This document shows, one piece after another, positions 45,491 through 58,552 of a stretch of 64,000 nt of DNA. The notes below the pieces were generated by a model. The model ran no database searches and was not told the origin of the DNA. It saw only the letters and a program-made list of their open reading frames with translations. The translations under genes were made by a program, and so were the position numbers. The stretch's first letter is position 1; each line of letters begins with the position of its first letter. Origin of the DNA: Phoronis australis (lineage: Eukaryota; Phoronida; Phoronidae); contig NMRA01000368.1 in assembly GCA_002633005.1 (NCBI GenBank), forward strand, positions 236,166 to 300,165, read 5' to 3'.

Positions 45491-47102
45491 CTAATTATCG
45501 GACTTTTTTTGGCACATTTTGCATTATATTTGATTGAAAATACTACGGATTGTTGTAAATCCTTTGCTGAAATAAAGACTTACCTTCACGGAATTGTTCT
45601 GTTACTATGTATTGTCACTGAAAGCCACATTTACTTTCCGACTGATCTTTAAAAAAACACAACAAGCTAACCTTCGGAGAACCTAAATATCGGACACCAT
45701 GTTTCACTATACGCCACACCGCGGAAAACGGACTAACCACGTAATGGCCGCGGGCACCTTGCAGCCAAATTTCAGCTCGAGCGTATTGACATACATGTAT
45801 ATGCTGCTAGAACACAGGTCCATTCGCAACAAAATTATCCATAAAATGAAATCTGATGACGGCGCCAAGTCATTTCGATGAATTAGTGCAGACGACTAAA
45901 GCACGTGCAAACTCATTGCAGTTTTTAGTATAACTTTGGCTTTTTGATATGACACCCGCACGTGCGCGGTAGGGGTTTGACTTGAGTTTAAAGTCCTACT
46001 CTCACGCGTTCTGAACCATTATTACATGGTTAGAGGATGTTATGAGAATCCAAGAAGTACTTACCCCATAACTATTACACAATCCGTGCTCGAAAAAAAT
46101 TTAAATGAACGGGCCACTCACGATTCGCACCCGAAGAGCCACCGCCATTCTGAACTTGCCGCAAACCCGGAAGTACAATTCATTCAGGAACCCAGGCCGA
46201 GAAAACGCCGTCAGTGCGACTGGAGCAGTGCCTGTACTGTTACCAGCCAGCAAACGGGGATAAAATAATCGACAGCGTGACTTAATTTTAATAAAATCAA
46301 ACTACGGACAATTTTATCGAATTTTCTGAAGAAATCTGGTTTATTTAGAACTTGGGTACTTCTGGCGAACTGTGCAAAGTTGTTGGCTTTCAATATAAAT
46401 TTTCCCAGACTTTGTATGAGCGCACCAAGCCTAAAAGAATGGGGGGCTGGAATTTTTGGGAATGTCCTTTTTTCTACTATAAGATTCAGTGGGTATGTTC
46501 AGAGCTATGAATTGCAGACTCTAAATTTTGGTACTTCCTGTCTTCTAGTGGAATATTGTCTCATTTTCTACTTTTTCGGAATTCGTGCTTCTGTGACTGA
46601 GGCAGACCTTTTTCCAGTTCTCCAAAAAGGGGGCTCGTTCGAGCACATAAGTATGACAAGTCCAATACAACATGTTATCATTTTTTATTCTTTAAGCCAA
46701 AATGATTCAAACTTTTAACATAATAAGTAACTTAAAATGCACAATACTTTACAACATTTAGCATTACAAACACTATTCAACAGCAACAGTTTCCATGATA
46801 TGAAAGTGGACATACATGTAACTATTAGCATGGTGACGGAATAGTGTTTCCTTACACCAGAATTTGACAAGCATCATTTAAAAAATATGAAGTTGCAAGG
46901 AACAAGAATTAGAGGCTTGAAGCTTCTCAATCCAACATAGCTTATTTCTCAAATTAAGATTATTCATATTGTTGACTTGATAACCTGAATTAAGAAGCAA
47001 TAAGTTGCAAAACATGACTTGAAAGCAATTGAGACTTAAAATTTTTAAAAATATGAATCATTTTGTGACACCGAATCAAGTCTTGAACAGCAGTTGACAG
47101 TC
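45491..47102. other. Intergenic, no gene recognised
   Basis: Short ORFs such as 46026-46268 and 46380-46718 have no family motif. The region is AT-rich. It may contain the unrecognised 5' end of the reverse-strand element that ends at 45490. Confidence 0.4.
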
Positions 47103-47552
47103 AAACAAAAAAACCATTTCAAAATTATTTCAACTATTTTTAGCTTGGTGTAAGATCACCTGAATGGGAAATTTACAATAACATAATTCGAATATATCTT
47201 ATATTTTTGCACAAAAAACACGAAAATTGAACAAAGTTTCTTTTTTTAGCAACGTTTGTCAAAATGTATCAACGTTAAATCTTCACAAATCGCAAAGTAG
47301 CCGATTGAACATGCCTTTCAGTTCAGCAAAAGTCGCCATGTTGTCGGTGCCGCCAGAAATGAGACGAAGTCCAACGGAAATTGTGAGCACATTTATCACT
47401 TAATGAGTAACAACTGCGAGGCTGAAATTTGGTGAACACTGTTAAATCGTGCAGAATAGTAAGTAAAGAGATGTCTACCTAAATTTCACCGTAATTTGTT
47501 GGCGAAAACAATTTACACAAAGTTTTAAACTCGTAACTTATCCCGCTGTCCT
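47103..47552 (+). repeat. Dispersed repeat, copy B (partner at 30033-30457)
   Basis: Same orientation as copy A with many small indels. Shared blocks include 'caaaatgtatcaacgttaaa', 'tgtcggtgcc' and 'aaactcgtaacttat'. Divergence looks like an old, inactive family without coding capacity. Confidence 0.8.
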
Positions 47553-48574
47553 TTAATATGGCCGACGCGATCCAAACAAAGTGACCCAAATTTCGCCACA
47601 AAACTTGCAATAACTTTACACTGCTTGACCCGATTTTGATACATTTTCGATTTTTACTGAGTAGAATGCACTGCCTTTCCGATGATAGCAAAGTACTTTT
47701 TCAATACGAGACAAAAATAAAACTGAAAAAATTGGTTCGACCCATATTGGTTCCCAGGTTCGACCGGCCTACGTAAGGAACTAAACACCAATGCTATTTT
47801 AACATACTAAGTACGCGTAACATTCCAAAAAAATCAGCGACCACTAACTACAAACTATAAATACACTACATATGCAATCAAATCACGAGATATTACTAAT
47901 AAAACAAAATAATGAAGACTTTTCGAGCAAGCCATAGCACATTCAGTTACAAGGAAAAAATGGCGGCGTTCAGGACAAGTTCCTGAACTGATGAGCCGGA
48001 AATGTGGTACGGAGATAACCGATGACAGCCGGTAATTATACGCTCACAGAGAAGGGTCAAATACTGTTAATCGCTTTTGGCAAGAAAGGCGAAAAGAATA
48101 TAAAGAAAGGGTGTCGAAAATAAGATTTTATGTAGTAAGTATTTTCGGATACTGGAACCACATGGGCAGTTTGAGAGAAGGACTTTAAAAACAAATGAAA
48201 AAATGGAACAGTGACATATTGTCAGTTCAATGAGATGGTTTCATTGTGGAAAAGATTTTTTCAACTTTGATAACCGATTTATGCGATCGTCCATTTTAGG
48301 CGGACTTGGGGGTCTAAATTGCAACCTCTCTCGGTGAAATCAAAACCAGGCAACGCTGTAAAAAACGAGACGGTGCCGGACATTGAATGCATTACAACGG
48401 AACAAAAATTGGTGTCATTTAATTCGCAGATTATGCTTCAAGTATGGTTTTGTGAAATGTCCGATATTTAGGTTCCGTCCGATAATTAGGTACACTATGT
48501 GTACGAATCCCATACATCCCAGAAAGCTCATCTCAGTATGAAATCTGCCAAGCCTGACTAAGAACAAGTGACTG

Positions 48575-48885
48575 GGTCTACGGTCCAAGGTAGTATACAA
48601 AATTATCTGTGCTGGATGTGGCTCCAGTTATATGGGCGAAACTATTCGCCATTTGAAAACCAGGACCAAGGAACATCTCATGAAATTCTGACAGAAATTC
48701 ACATGTAAATATTCATCTACAGAGCTCCAGTCATTGTTATCAGCAGTGCTCTTTCAATGACTTTGCAATAATAGACCAGGCAGTAACAACAAAGGAGCTT
48801 AAAATTCGTGAGGCTTTACACATCAGTTGGTGCAAGCCCAATCTCAATGGGCAACTGACACACCACAGGTTGTCATTGTTGGTCT
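48575..48885 (+). mobile_element. Penelope-like or related retroelement 3' end, GIY-YIG endonuclease remnant
   Basis: One frame reads SKVVYKIICAGCGSSYMGET then IRHLKTRTKEHL, the Cys-x-x-Cys, Tyr-x-Gly-x-Thr and Arg-x-x-Glu-His signature of the GIY-YIG domain at the end of Penelope-like elements. After a stop and a frame shift the ending LKIREALHISWCKPNLNGQL fits the same proteins. The reverse transcriptase is missing, as in 5'-truncated copies. Confidence 0.75.
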
Positions 48886-49729
48886 AGTTCATTGTCACTT
48901 TCTGTAACTGACTGTATCTGTGCTTCATTACTTGTTGCTGGGCCTAGCTAGGTGGCCACTGTATTATCACTGTAGGATAACCGGGAAAACAGATTATGCA
49001 TTGTCTGCATATACATGTACATGTACAGATGGTTTACCAGGCGCACACCCAGGGGAGCTCGGGGGGCTCCAAGTGCAACCTAGCCTGACAGAAATACACT
49101 GTACCTATTATGCAGTGTGTTCTGATAGAGCGGCATGGAATGCAAACTTCAATCTCGCTGCAGAGGTTGCGCCGCGCATGCGTAGCATTTGTTTGTATTC
49201 GGTTGTTTTTGTGTTGGTTATTGCTATTGAATTTACTGTCACTAAAATTTGTGCAACTCCGCCGCTTTTCAACTGAACTGCAAACTAGTCATATCATTTA
49301 GAAAGCAATTAATCAGTTCTTGATGGTGTATGATTATAGCAGAAGCAAACGATAAAAAATTTACCTCATAAATAATCTTCCTTTCGCATATCTGACAGGT
49401 TTAATTTTTTAATTCTAAAAACCAAGTGTTACAAAAGTGCTTATAATAACATGATGTAATAGTAACATAAGAAAGGAAATGAATCAGAGAGGTTATATAA
49501 AGGCAAATAATTGCATTGATTCAAAAGATTTTTACCCTATCAAGACAAAGGTTTTAGAATATGGATCGTTCACAGTTGCTGTGAAGAATTTAGTGAGGCA
49601 CTCATTCAAAATTATACATCTTTATATAATAATTGGACCTTCGGTGCCGTTGATACATTTTTTAATTAAAAAATCAGGATCCAGTGACATTTGGAAAAAT
49701 AATTGCTACAACTACCTACTACACGCTTC

Positions 49730-50370
49730 AACGTTCCACTGCATTCAATGGGAAGAATTTATCACGAACACGATCGTCCACAAGTTGCGTCATGCTTAAC
49801 TTGCATCGGATGTGCACACTTTGAAATAAACATGCAATCACATATACTGGCCTTGAAGTTCTACCTAGCCTCCTTCAATATGAGGAAGAGGGTGATCAGC
49901 ATTAGAGATGACAGCAATGTTGCTTCATGCTTAATTAACATAGGTGAATGCGTACTTGCTAAAAACAGATTACGGCTCCATCCTGGAAAGTTATGCGGAT
50001 TCGCTGACTATGATGAAACGACTTCATAGAGACACACGCACGCTTGACCAACATGGGCAACGTACCACAAGATGAATTAACATGAATTGGCCTTAGAATG
50101 TCATCAAGAATCGGAAGAAAAGGGTTCTTGGACAATGATGTTTCGTCGTTATATTGCATAGACACATTGTCTGTCGATATCAAGAAACGGGCAAACTTCA
50201 GTCAATATTTCAATCATTTGAAGAGGATATGACGAACAAGGTGTTTGGAGTTGCACAGCTGATGGCAGTGAGATTGCAATGCTGTTGAATAACCTTGGAG
50301 GTGGGTGTTGTTTATGGACAAGCTTGGAGAAGCTTTGACGGTGTATCTTAAAAATCATTTGAAATAGCAA
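49730..50370 (+). pseudogene. Broken TPR paralogue of the main gene
   Basis: The DNA aligns with the main gene's TPR region around 18360-18900. Examples are 'gcatcggatgtgcacac' (49805 and 18408), 'agagatgacagcaa' (49904 and 18500) and 'tatgatgaaacgacttc' (50009 and 18605). The peptide HDRPQVASCLTCIGCAHFEI copies DRHEVAACFNGIGCAHVSL. Multiple frameshifts and stops, including a TAG at 50027, show it is dead. No nucleotidyltransferase or RHIM part is visible, so this is a partial duplication. Confidence 0.85.
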
Positions 50371-50680
50371 AAAGATTAAAGGAACCTGATTGTCAGTAAT
50401 TTTTGTACAGCAACCAGAAGGTCATCGCCCTGTCTTTTGCCATATTTTGTCACCTCCGTCACACGGGAATCGTTTGCACTTATACGGTCTTTCAGTTTCA
50501 ATTGACCTCCATTGTTATCTAGAAATTGCAGCCCTATTTGAAAAATCTGGACTTTTCTTGCCTTCATTTTAATAAAAGTCAAAGGCTGGAACAATATTCC
50601 TTTATGGTTCTGCCGAATCATATTTTAACATGGTAGTTATTAACTGCAAGAACAGTGTGAATTTAGCGGGTTTCGTGCAA

Positions 50681-50954
50681 TGGTAAACATGCGCGCACCC
50701 AGGGGGTGATCGGGGGGGCTCATCTGAGCCCCCATTTGGCGAAGTGAGCAAAAAGGTCCGCCCCTGGGAGACAAAAAGTCAAAGAAAATGGGACAAAAGT
50801 CCACTAAATAAGCGCAAAGACGCAATTAACAATGGTGCTCCCGTTATTTTTTTATTTTTTTTTTAGTCCGCCTCCTCTTCTGTAAGCAAAACGTCCACAA
50901 CGTCAGGAATTCGAGCCCCCCCATATTGAAGGCCGGGTGCGCGCATGGGTAAAT
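50681..50954. mobile_element. Foldback element with about 20-bp arms
   Basis: The left arm 'tggtaaacatgcgcgcaccc' (50681-50700) is the near-complement of the right arm 'gggtgcgcgcatgggtaaat' (50935-50954). Inner G-rich and C-rich runs ('ggggggctc', 'gagcccccc') also pair. Relatives lie at 31870-31930 and 48980-49080. Confidence 0.65.
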
Positions 50955-51599
50955 TACAACGCAAACACACAGTGCTCATTGCAGCCTTGCAGCCTTGCTT
51001 ATATTTTGTATCTGGAGAATGCCGCCTGAGCATCGCTAATGTACAGCATGATACTTTGGTTAGATTTCAAGGCATACTCCTAATTTTTAATGCTGCAACT
51101 GGTTTTCTGTTAAAAATACATGTACTCATGAGTTATCCTCTGACGTCTTGCCCAGATAAAACATCTCAATGTACATTGCTAACTGTGAGCAAGCCTGTTT
51201 ACGGCTGTTGGGACACCGCTCCTCTTATTTAGTTTTTTTATTCTCCAGCCTTCATTGTCCTTGCTCCCTTACTAACTATTGCTCGGTGAGCTTGAGCAAG
51301 ATAACCCCATAATAGTCGTCAGAATTGTAAGCCACATGTAGATTGTCGGAGTTTGGAAACACTTGTTCACTAGTTGGACTATTTACCTTTTTCTACGTTG
51401 AAGTTTAAGTTTGAAAACCATTGCTGATGGATAAACTCCATAGACTGTTACGTTATTACGGCGCTTTTCCGTTGCTCCCAAACTTGTTCGATTCTATAGC
51501 CCAACAACAAATAGGGAAGATGACCCCTGTAGCCAATATCTTACACGACTGATAAACTCCATTCTGGCATGTAAGGTTGGAGGGCCAGTTCTCTTTTGA

Positions 51600-51700
51600 T
51601 CGATTATTGCTCTAATCCAGTGGATTTAGGGGGNGGGGGGGTGTTCGGGAGTTCGGGTGCGAATTACTGACTAGCAGATGCGCGCAACCATGCATAGGCA
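51600..51700 (-). mobile_element. Inverted fragment of the G-rich element family
   Basis: The reverse complement carries 'tgctagtcagtaattcgcac', matching 31675-31700, beside a G run. The G run contains the window's only ambiguous base (n at 51634). Confidence 0.55.
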
Positions 51701-52393
51701 TACATGTAGCACTCCAATGATCTTGTTTGCTTGTCTGTTGTACTTTGGGCCGATGGCCATGTGTACAAATAAATAAAGGAAAGTAAAGGTAAGCTCCAAT
51801 AATATTGGCCAAGCTTACATGTAATAAAGTTGACCGAGCTTGAACAATATTGACCAGTCTTGAATAATATTGACCAAGCATGAATAATATTGGTCACTCA
51901 GCTTGAGAATGAAGATATGCTTTAACTTGAAAAAGATTATCGAGTAAGGATTGTTCAATTTTGTCGTAGACACTGAGAACCTTGTGTGAATATAATATTA
52001 TATTCCAGTTGCCTGTAATTGACAGCTGCACGATGATGAGCATATCGACACCGAGACTGACGTTATCCATTGTATGGGATTGATGTTACAGGCTTGTACT
52101 ATAGTTGCATGCACAACGTTTTTCAAACCGTGTATTTCATCATAGAAATATATACTGATACACTTACCGCCCACACATAGAAAACCTTATGTGCAGGCTG
52201 GTTAACAAATGTAAAAACAACAAATATAGATAGGATCACTACTGAAAGATATCAAAATAAAATGATCACATGCGATGTTTCCGAGAAAGTTATAAGTTTA
52301 TGTCACCAACAGCATTTGACTTCCCTTGTATGGCAGGTGATTGCAATGAGTAACACTGTGTCATGTACGAAGAATGTTTGTGCTACGTCATGT

Positions 52394-52428
52394 CGTGCGT
52401 TCGTGCGTGCGTGCGTGCGTGCGTGTGT
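52394..52428 (+). repeat. CGTG microsatellite
   Basis: About eight CGTG tetramers run in tandem with one interruption. It is a simple repeat with no inferred function. Confidence 0.9.
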
Positions 52429-53540
52429 GAGTCGAAATTTCAAGGTTTGTCATTTCATTGACCTTCATTAAAATAGATTGTTATTTTTGTGCTCCCGGAG
52501 ACGTGAACAGAAAAACGAAATTTGAAGTTGGATTCAAAGTCGCTCATTACCTCTTAAAATCATTATAGCCTTAAAAATTACCAAAGTTCTGAGTTAATTG
52601 TGGTGGCTTAGCTGTGAGTGTTGGGTGTCCTCCTGTCCTTGGCGGCACCTTTACCAGCAGGCTTGGCAATTGCAGGCATTCAGGGCGTCCAATGGACACC
52701 CCGACTTAAACTTACACACTTTATCATGGACGCTCTGTTCATTTTTGGATGCCCTGTTCATCATAATGCCCAAGTGAAGGAAACGAAACTTTATTACAGA
52801 CCCATACTGCATTATAACAGTAAACTGATGTTGGACGCCTCATACTTTTAATGTGGATTAACCCCTGCCGTGGTGGAGGGGAACAATTTGGCCACCCTAT
52901 GACGACTGCTTTTATGAGTATTATTTTTTTCTCTTTTAAGGTAATCTCAAACCTTATTATTTGACCTTCATACTAATTCACATGTCAAAATAGGCTATGT
53001 CAAATGGTGAAAGTGTATATTTTCTGAAAGAAAAAAGACGAGATATTATAAAAATGTTTTATATTCATGGGTCATTAATGTTATTATCTAACCACATAAT
53101 TCAAAACGCAGTTAAGGAATTTTCGATTACTCATCTACCGGTAGTTTTTTCTACGTCAACTCACAAACGTAAGGTATTTCTGTAAAAAATAGCAGTAGTA
53201 TTGGTCTATCTTACGGTACGCAAAAACTAGGCGTTTAAAACCAAAATCCTAATAGACTTTTGAGACTGACAAATAAATATATAAAACAGGAAATTTTCAG
53301 CTAAATTCACGTCGTCATTTTCGAGAACTCGTGTTCCTAAGATCAAATAAAGTCCATTTAAGTGACGATTTATCTCATTTCACAACTTGCTGGTGCATTC
53401 TTTCATAACGGTCGTATACATGCACTAGGCAGATATACAATGACCCCCTGAGGATCAAAACTACGTTTTGTCTTCGTGTTCCGCGGCACCTTTTCACGCA
53501 ATGTTCAACTCATTGACTCTCAAAATTCACAAGGAACTGC

Positions 53541-53645
53541 TCTGGCTGGCGAATAGGATTTGAGTGACAGCCCTGTAACCTTTGACCTCGAATAAGTACA
53601 TGTGGTCAACAAATTTACACGCGGTTGAAGTTCAGTTGGAGCCGG
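53541..53645 (-). repeat. Dispersed repeat, inverted partner of 58553-58650
   Basis: 'gatttgagtgacagccctgt' followed by 'aacctttgacctcg' and further on 'aacaaatttacacgcggtt' occur as complements at 58553-58650 in the same order. It is non-coding and probably part of a transposon family. Confidence 0.75.
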
Positions 53646-55089
53646 AGTGACTTGACGAAATTATTTATCTGGTGGTATTTTTGCGTGTTACTTAAGTTTC
53701 TTACACAGGTTCACTACTCCAAAAGCTCATGCACTATTCCATAGGTTCACTGCTCCGTAAATATCTAAACTTTCAGACTCAGGTTTAATTTCTATACTTT
53801 TACATGCAATAATAAACGATACTTCTGTTATTAGATGCTTTGAGTGGTGTACATTTACTTATATAGCGAAACGCCCGCATACTTAAACACTTTGCTTGGA
53901 AATCATGCGTATGCGAAATTGCCCGCATGTCTTGATAGGGATGATGTAGTTGCACTTTTAAAGAATATGAATTAGGAGTGTGGATGAATTATCAACCACG
54001 ATACATTCATCAAATCCATGTCAAGATCACATCACAGCGCTGAAAAAGACTAGGTTTCTGGTTTTTGCTCATTTTGAATTCATTTGTTCAGGAAATTTCA
54101 TTTTTTAGAATTATTTCAAAATCTACTGGAGCAAAAGAAACATGTTCACTAAACCATAGTTATTCTTGAAGTGTTTTGTCATTTTCAAGGTAATTAGTTG
54201 CTCTCTTTTTAAAACATCGCTTGTTCAACTTGGCTTCAGGGGCAAAAATGTCCCGTCACAAGTCGAATGGTGAATTTTTCAATTTTTGTTGTTCTTGTTC
54301 GTGCAAAATATAATTTGTGGTTTGGTGTCTATGCCATGTTGTTAACCTAGTTGAAAATCACTCTCCATCTTGCTTTAGAAACACAGTGAGTTATGGATTC
54401 CCAAATATAGTTGTCAAAACTTGCCATTTTCTGTGGCTTGAAATTTTTGGGTGCTGTTTGTTGAACAAAAGGCTATTTTTGAGGCTCTAAAATTTAAATA
54501 AATCGAGAATCGCCAAACTGATTTGAAAATTTCAAAAAATTGTCAAACGGCATGTATAAAGCTATCATTTAGCATTTTTTAAAGAATTTCTGATGAAATT
54601 TGTATTTGTGTTTGCTCACCCTAGCATCGGCAGAGAAGTGGTGATTTTGGGGTGATCAAGTGCCGATTTTGTGTTGTTTGCCCCTTAGCCTACCTTGCTT
54701 TTCAGTAGGAGTGAAAGGCTAAAACGAAAAAAAAAACATGAAGTTTCTGTGCTCATCTGTAGGGCTCTTTACGTGAAATCACTGAAAACATTCCATTTTT
54801 TGGCTTTGCATCACGTTTTCGATAGAGTGAAGACAAGGTAACAAATCCAATGATATGTGTTTTGCTGGGCAAAACCCAGAACTGTTCTGTGCCCCCTTAA
54901 TCCCCGCATTGTCTGACAACATTGTTGTCATCGAACGGCTGCTAACAGCAGAATTCGTCACGTTTAAGAAAATTTAAGACCCTGAACTTGAGAAGATTAA
55001 TCTGCTAGGAATTGGGAACTGAATGAAATTCGATAATGTGTCCTAGTCTGAAGCAGTTTCATGTGGTACTACATTTTGATTTATAAAAT

Positions 55090-55800
55090 CAGTTCTTGGC
55101 CACAATAAGATTAAAAACCGGACGATCGCCGCACAAATGAAGAAGTTCATGTTAAATCAACGTTTCGTCTATTCATTAGACATCATCAGGATATTTACAA
55201 AGGACAGCAAGTGCCAACTTGCACCTCAGGTGACATTCATAAAGTGAAGTGAGAGATACAGAGAGTATAGTCAGTAAGTAGCTGGTCATCACCATAGTTG
55301 CAGGGTCACTGAGCTCTACATGTTGTTCGGAGAATCAGTAGCATACCGGTTCTGAATGGCCAATGACTCTTAAATGTACAGTAATTCCTTATTAGTTTCT
55401 CTGCAGATAACACTAACTGAATTGGCTTGGTGATTGTTGCTATAACACAATGCCTATATATGTTGCTTTTCTTTGAGGTGTGATGTTCTTTCAGCCTGTC
55501 ACGACAGAGGCGTCTCTGTGTGAGTCCGATATAGAATACCTAACAGTTGTCACATTCAACCTTATAAACAACATTGCTATTGTTCAATAAAGGGATGGGT
55601 GACTTCAGTTTACATAGCATATTGGAAAGTTTCCGAAGAGGTTTGAAAACAACTATCAGTTCAACGGCTGGGTCTATGCAATGAATAAGGCGAGATAATT
55701 GACGTTTCAATTTCATACTACTTGGCCCAGTGTAACTAAGAGAAAAGATAACTTTCTTTTTCTCGGGTCCAATAACAGCTACCTTATCCGCCCCATTCAT
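55090..55800 (-). mobile_element. Penelope-like element 3' end with GIY-YIG remnant (reverse strand)
   Basis: The reverse-strand frame from 55800 reads 'VIFSLSYTGPSSMKLKRQLS', 'VELIVVFKPLRKLSNML' and 'NNSNVVYKVECDNC', then a TAG, then 'VFYIGLTQRRLCRDRLKEHH'. This is the linker and GIY-YIG start typical of Penelope-like elements. Near 55180 the reverse strand has 'gatgatgtctaatgaataga' and 'cgaaacgtt', the usual sequence close to their 3' end. The reverse transcriptase part upstream is missing. Confidence 0.8.
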
Positions 55801-56603
55801 TTTGAAAGGAAGTGCCTTTTACAGCTATTCAAAAAATTCAGAGGGTAACCATTGACACACAATAACTAGAAAATCTTAGCTACGTCGCTATCAAAACTTA
55901 AATTGGTGGAACAAATTCTCCAGGCACGATGTAACAATGCTAGACCTCTCTTGTATTGAATCGGTACAAAACTAAAAAATTAAGATAAGCCCAGAAAAAC
56001 TGGGCTTACGCGGCTAAATCACAATCAAGGTCCATATTAGAGAGTTGGCTGTGTTACGGTCTCAAATAATTTTTGGTTACTTACCAAATGACGACTGAAT
56101 CTCATATGCAAAGAGTTACTTAGTAGTGCAAATTAAAAAAAGAATTATCAAAAACGGACAATGTTTGAGAAATTTATGCATGTTCTTGTATATGAATTTT
56201 GTGCATTTTTAGCGTTACGAGTGGCCATTTTAAAAATAACAATTTTCAACTGTCAAGAGTAGAAAAGACATTTATTTTATCAAGTAAGCAATTGCTTAGA
56301 TATGACTGGGAATAACTTGAGTCACTTTCAGAATCACTAAGATGAAGTTGTGTTTAATCATTGATAAATGGTAGGGTTCATCATAAAATGGGCACTCGTT
56401 ACGATATTTGTAAATTCTGTGTTTCTAACCCTCACCTACAGTAAAGAAGGATAAAACCTAAAGTTCACACTCTGTAATAAAAAGAACTGCAAAATATGTT
56501 AGCCTAGGCAACATAGCAAATTATTCAATATCTAAACAAACCAAAAGTTTGGATATTGACTGGGTTCTGCTATGTTGAAAATGGGCAAAAAAAGGCTAAC
56601 AAA
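55801..56603. other. Intergenic, no gene recognised
   Basis: AT-rich sequence between the Penelope remnant and the tandem array. Nothing coding or structured stands out. Confidence 0.4.
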
Positions 56604-57480
56604 ATGTAGTGTACGTATCCCCATGTGGAATTCAGTAACACAAATGGTGATTGCAAATGAAATTATTGCCTTTCAAATAACAACATGGTGCTTATTATCA
56701 TGAAAGAAAAATAAATGGCCATACAACGTTATGTTACCATGTGATGCACAAAAAGTGATGTAGTGTACGTACCCCCATGTTAACAAATGCCGTGAAATTC
56801 AAATATCACTTGGTAAGTGAGCAATATTGGTCATAGACAGTTAGGTTAAAAGGGTGTTTGTTGCAAATACATTTGTTTTGAGTGAAATATTAGCATTTGT
56901 GTAGTGTACGTACCCCTATATTTTAATTTATGCCTATTTTCAAAGTACGGCAGATATGCACATCAATGCTGTGCTTTTTATTTTTTCTGTTTGAATTGAT
57001 TTAGTAAATCAACTAACTTTCAGTAGATTCTTAGTATTTAGTTACAAACTTGACATGTCATTGAAATGTAGTGTACGTACCCCTGTGTAGTGTACGTACC
57101 TCGATGTGAACAAGTACCATAAAATTAAAATATTGCCTGGAGTGCACAGCAAGTAAGCAACGTTTGTCACAGACAGTTTCCTCCATTAAAAATTCTAGGT
57201 TAAAAGGGTATTAATTATAAATACATTTGTTTTGAGTGAAATATTAGCATTTGTGTAGTGTACATAACCCTATATTTTAACATGTGCCTGTTTTCAAAGA
57301 ATGACAGAGAGAAATACACAATTATGGTGTACTTTTTGTTTGTTCTTCTTTGAATAGATTTGGTAAATTAATTAACTCTCAGTAGATTCTAAGTATTTTT
57401 ATATACCTGACAAATCACTGAAATGTAGTGTACGTACCCCTGTGTAGTGTACATGCCCCTGTGTAGTGTACATACCTTCA
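56604..57480 (+). repeat. Long-unit tandem array keyed by TGTAGTGTACGTACCCC
   Basis: The 17-mer or a close variant occurs at about 56604, 56759, 56899, 57067, 57085, 57253, 57424, 57442 and 57461. Between them a unit of about 325-355 bp is duplicated: 'aggttaaaagggt', 'acatttgttttgagtgaaat' and 'ctcagtagattct' recur in order. The 17-mer contains the palindrome GTACGTAC. Degenerate relatives follow at about 57793 and 58172. Confidence 0.85.
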
Positions 57481-58552
57481 ACCTCTGTGCTATAAAGTAT
57501 TGCCCACAAGAATTTTTATATACTGCTGTTCTCATGAACAATACTGATATTTCCAAAGTAAATCCAGTCTGACAAAAAAAACAATGGACATTATCAAATT
57601 TGTGGACAATAAAATGCCACACAGGACTTGGCTGGTACTTAACATCCTGGAAGACACGTCATGTGACAACTGATGTTGCAGAGGCAGGCTCTTTATCTCC
57701 CAAGACAACTTGCAACAAACCAACCAGTAGAGGCAGCACAAAACTTGAGACATACATTTGTAACTTAGTCAAAATTTAACGTTGATTGACTGTGCGTATT
57801 GTACGTATCCTCCAACCAGTACCGTTTTTACTGTTTACAAGTGGAACACTGGTCCTAACATTGCTTTAACTATTTTGACCAACTGGTGAATGTATTGAAA
57901 ACTAAGCAAATAGCACCAATAAAGTTTTTTGGAAAAAAGTAGTCACTATAGTCATTTTCTTTTTGTAAGAATCACATTGCAAGAGAAGAAGTTCTCATTA
58001 TACTGTGTTAAGATATGTAATGTATCATCACCCAGAACAACTTGATCAGCACGGTATAATAGCATTTCTTACTTTAGTATGTGATACTTCTTCAAGTTAA
58101 TCAAAAAGTTATTAAACTACAGCTACCTTACGAATTTTTGCCTGGTAGAAGTGGTCTGTGTCCATGAGTTGTAATGTATGTACCCTTTCCCACAATTGCG
58201 ATGCATTAGGCCATAAAATTTTATTCGGTGGTTCTTGTGCAAAAATATTTTAGATTACAAACCTGGAATTTACAGTTATATGCCCAACCATCATTTTTCA
58301 CCAAAAGTGGCCACCGAATATGGTCCTCGATTGCGATTTGGCCGACGATACACAGATGTAACAACGGTGCATATTGTTCATGGGATTGAAAAAAGTGTTG
58401 ACTGTACAGTAGTTAAGGAAATCTCAAACCTGGACAAAATTTGGCTGTTCAGATTTATTTTACATACATGTCTAGTAGCAAAATATCTTATCTTCATTCT
58501 CAGGGAACTTCAAATATGAAGTATATACCAAGTAGCGAGAAAAAAGATTTAG
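57481..58552. other. Flank of the tandem array, no gene recognised
   Basis: Contains isolated degenerate array words ('tattgtacgtatcc', 'gtaatgtatgtaccc'). ORFs at 57389-57753 and 58235-58519 show no family pattern. Confidence 0.4.
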
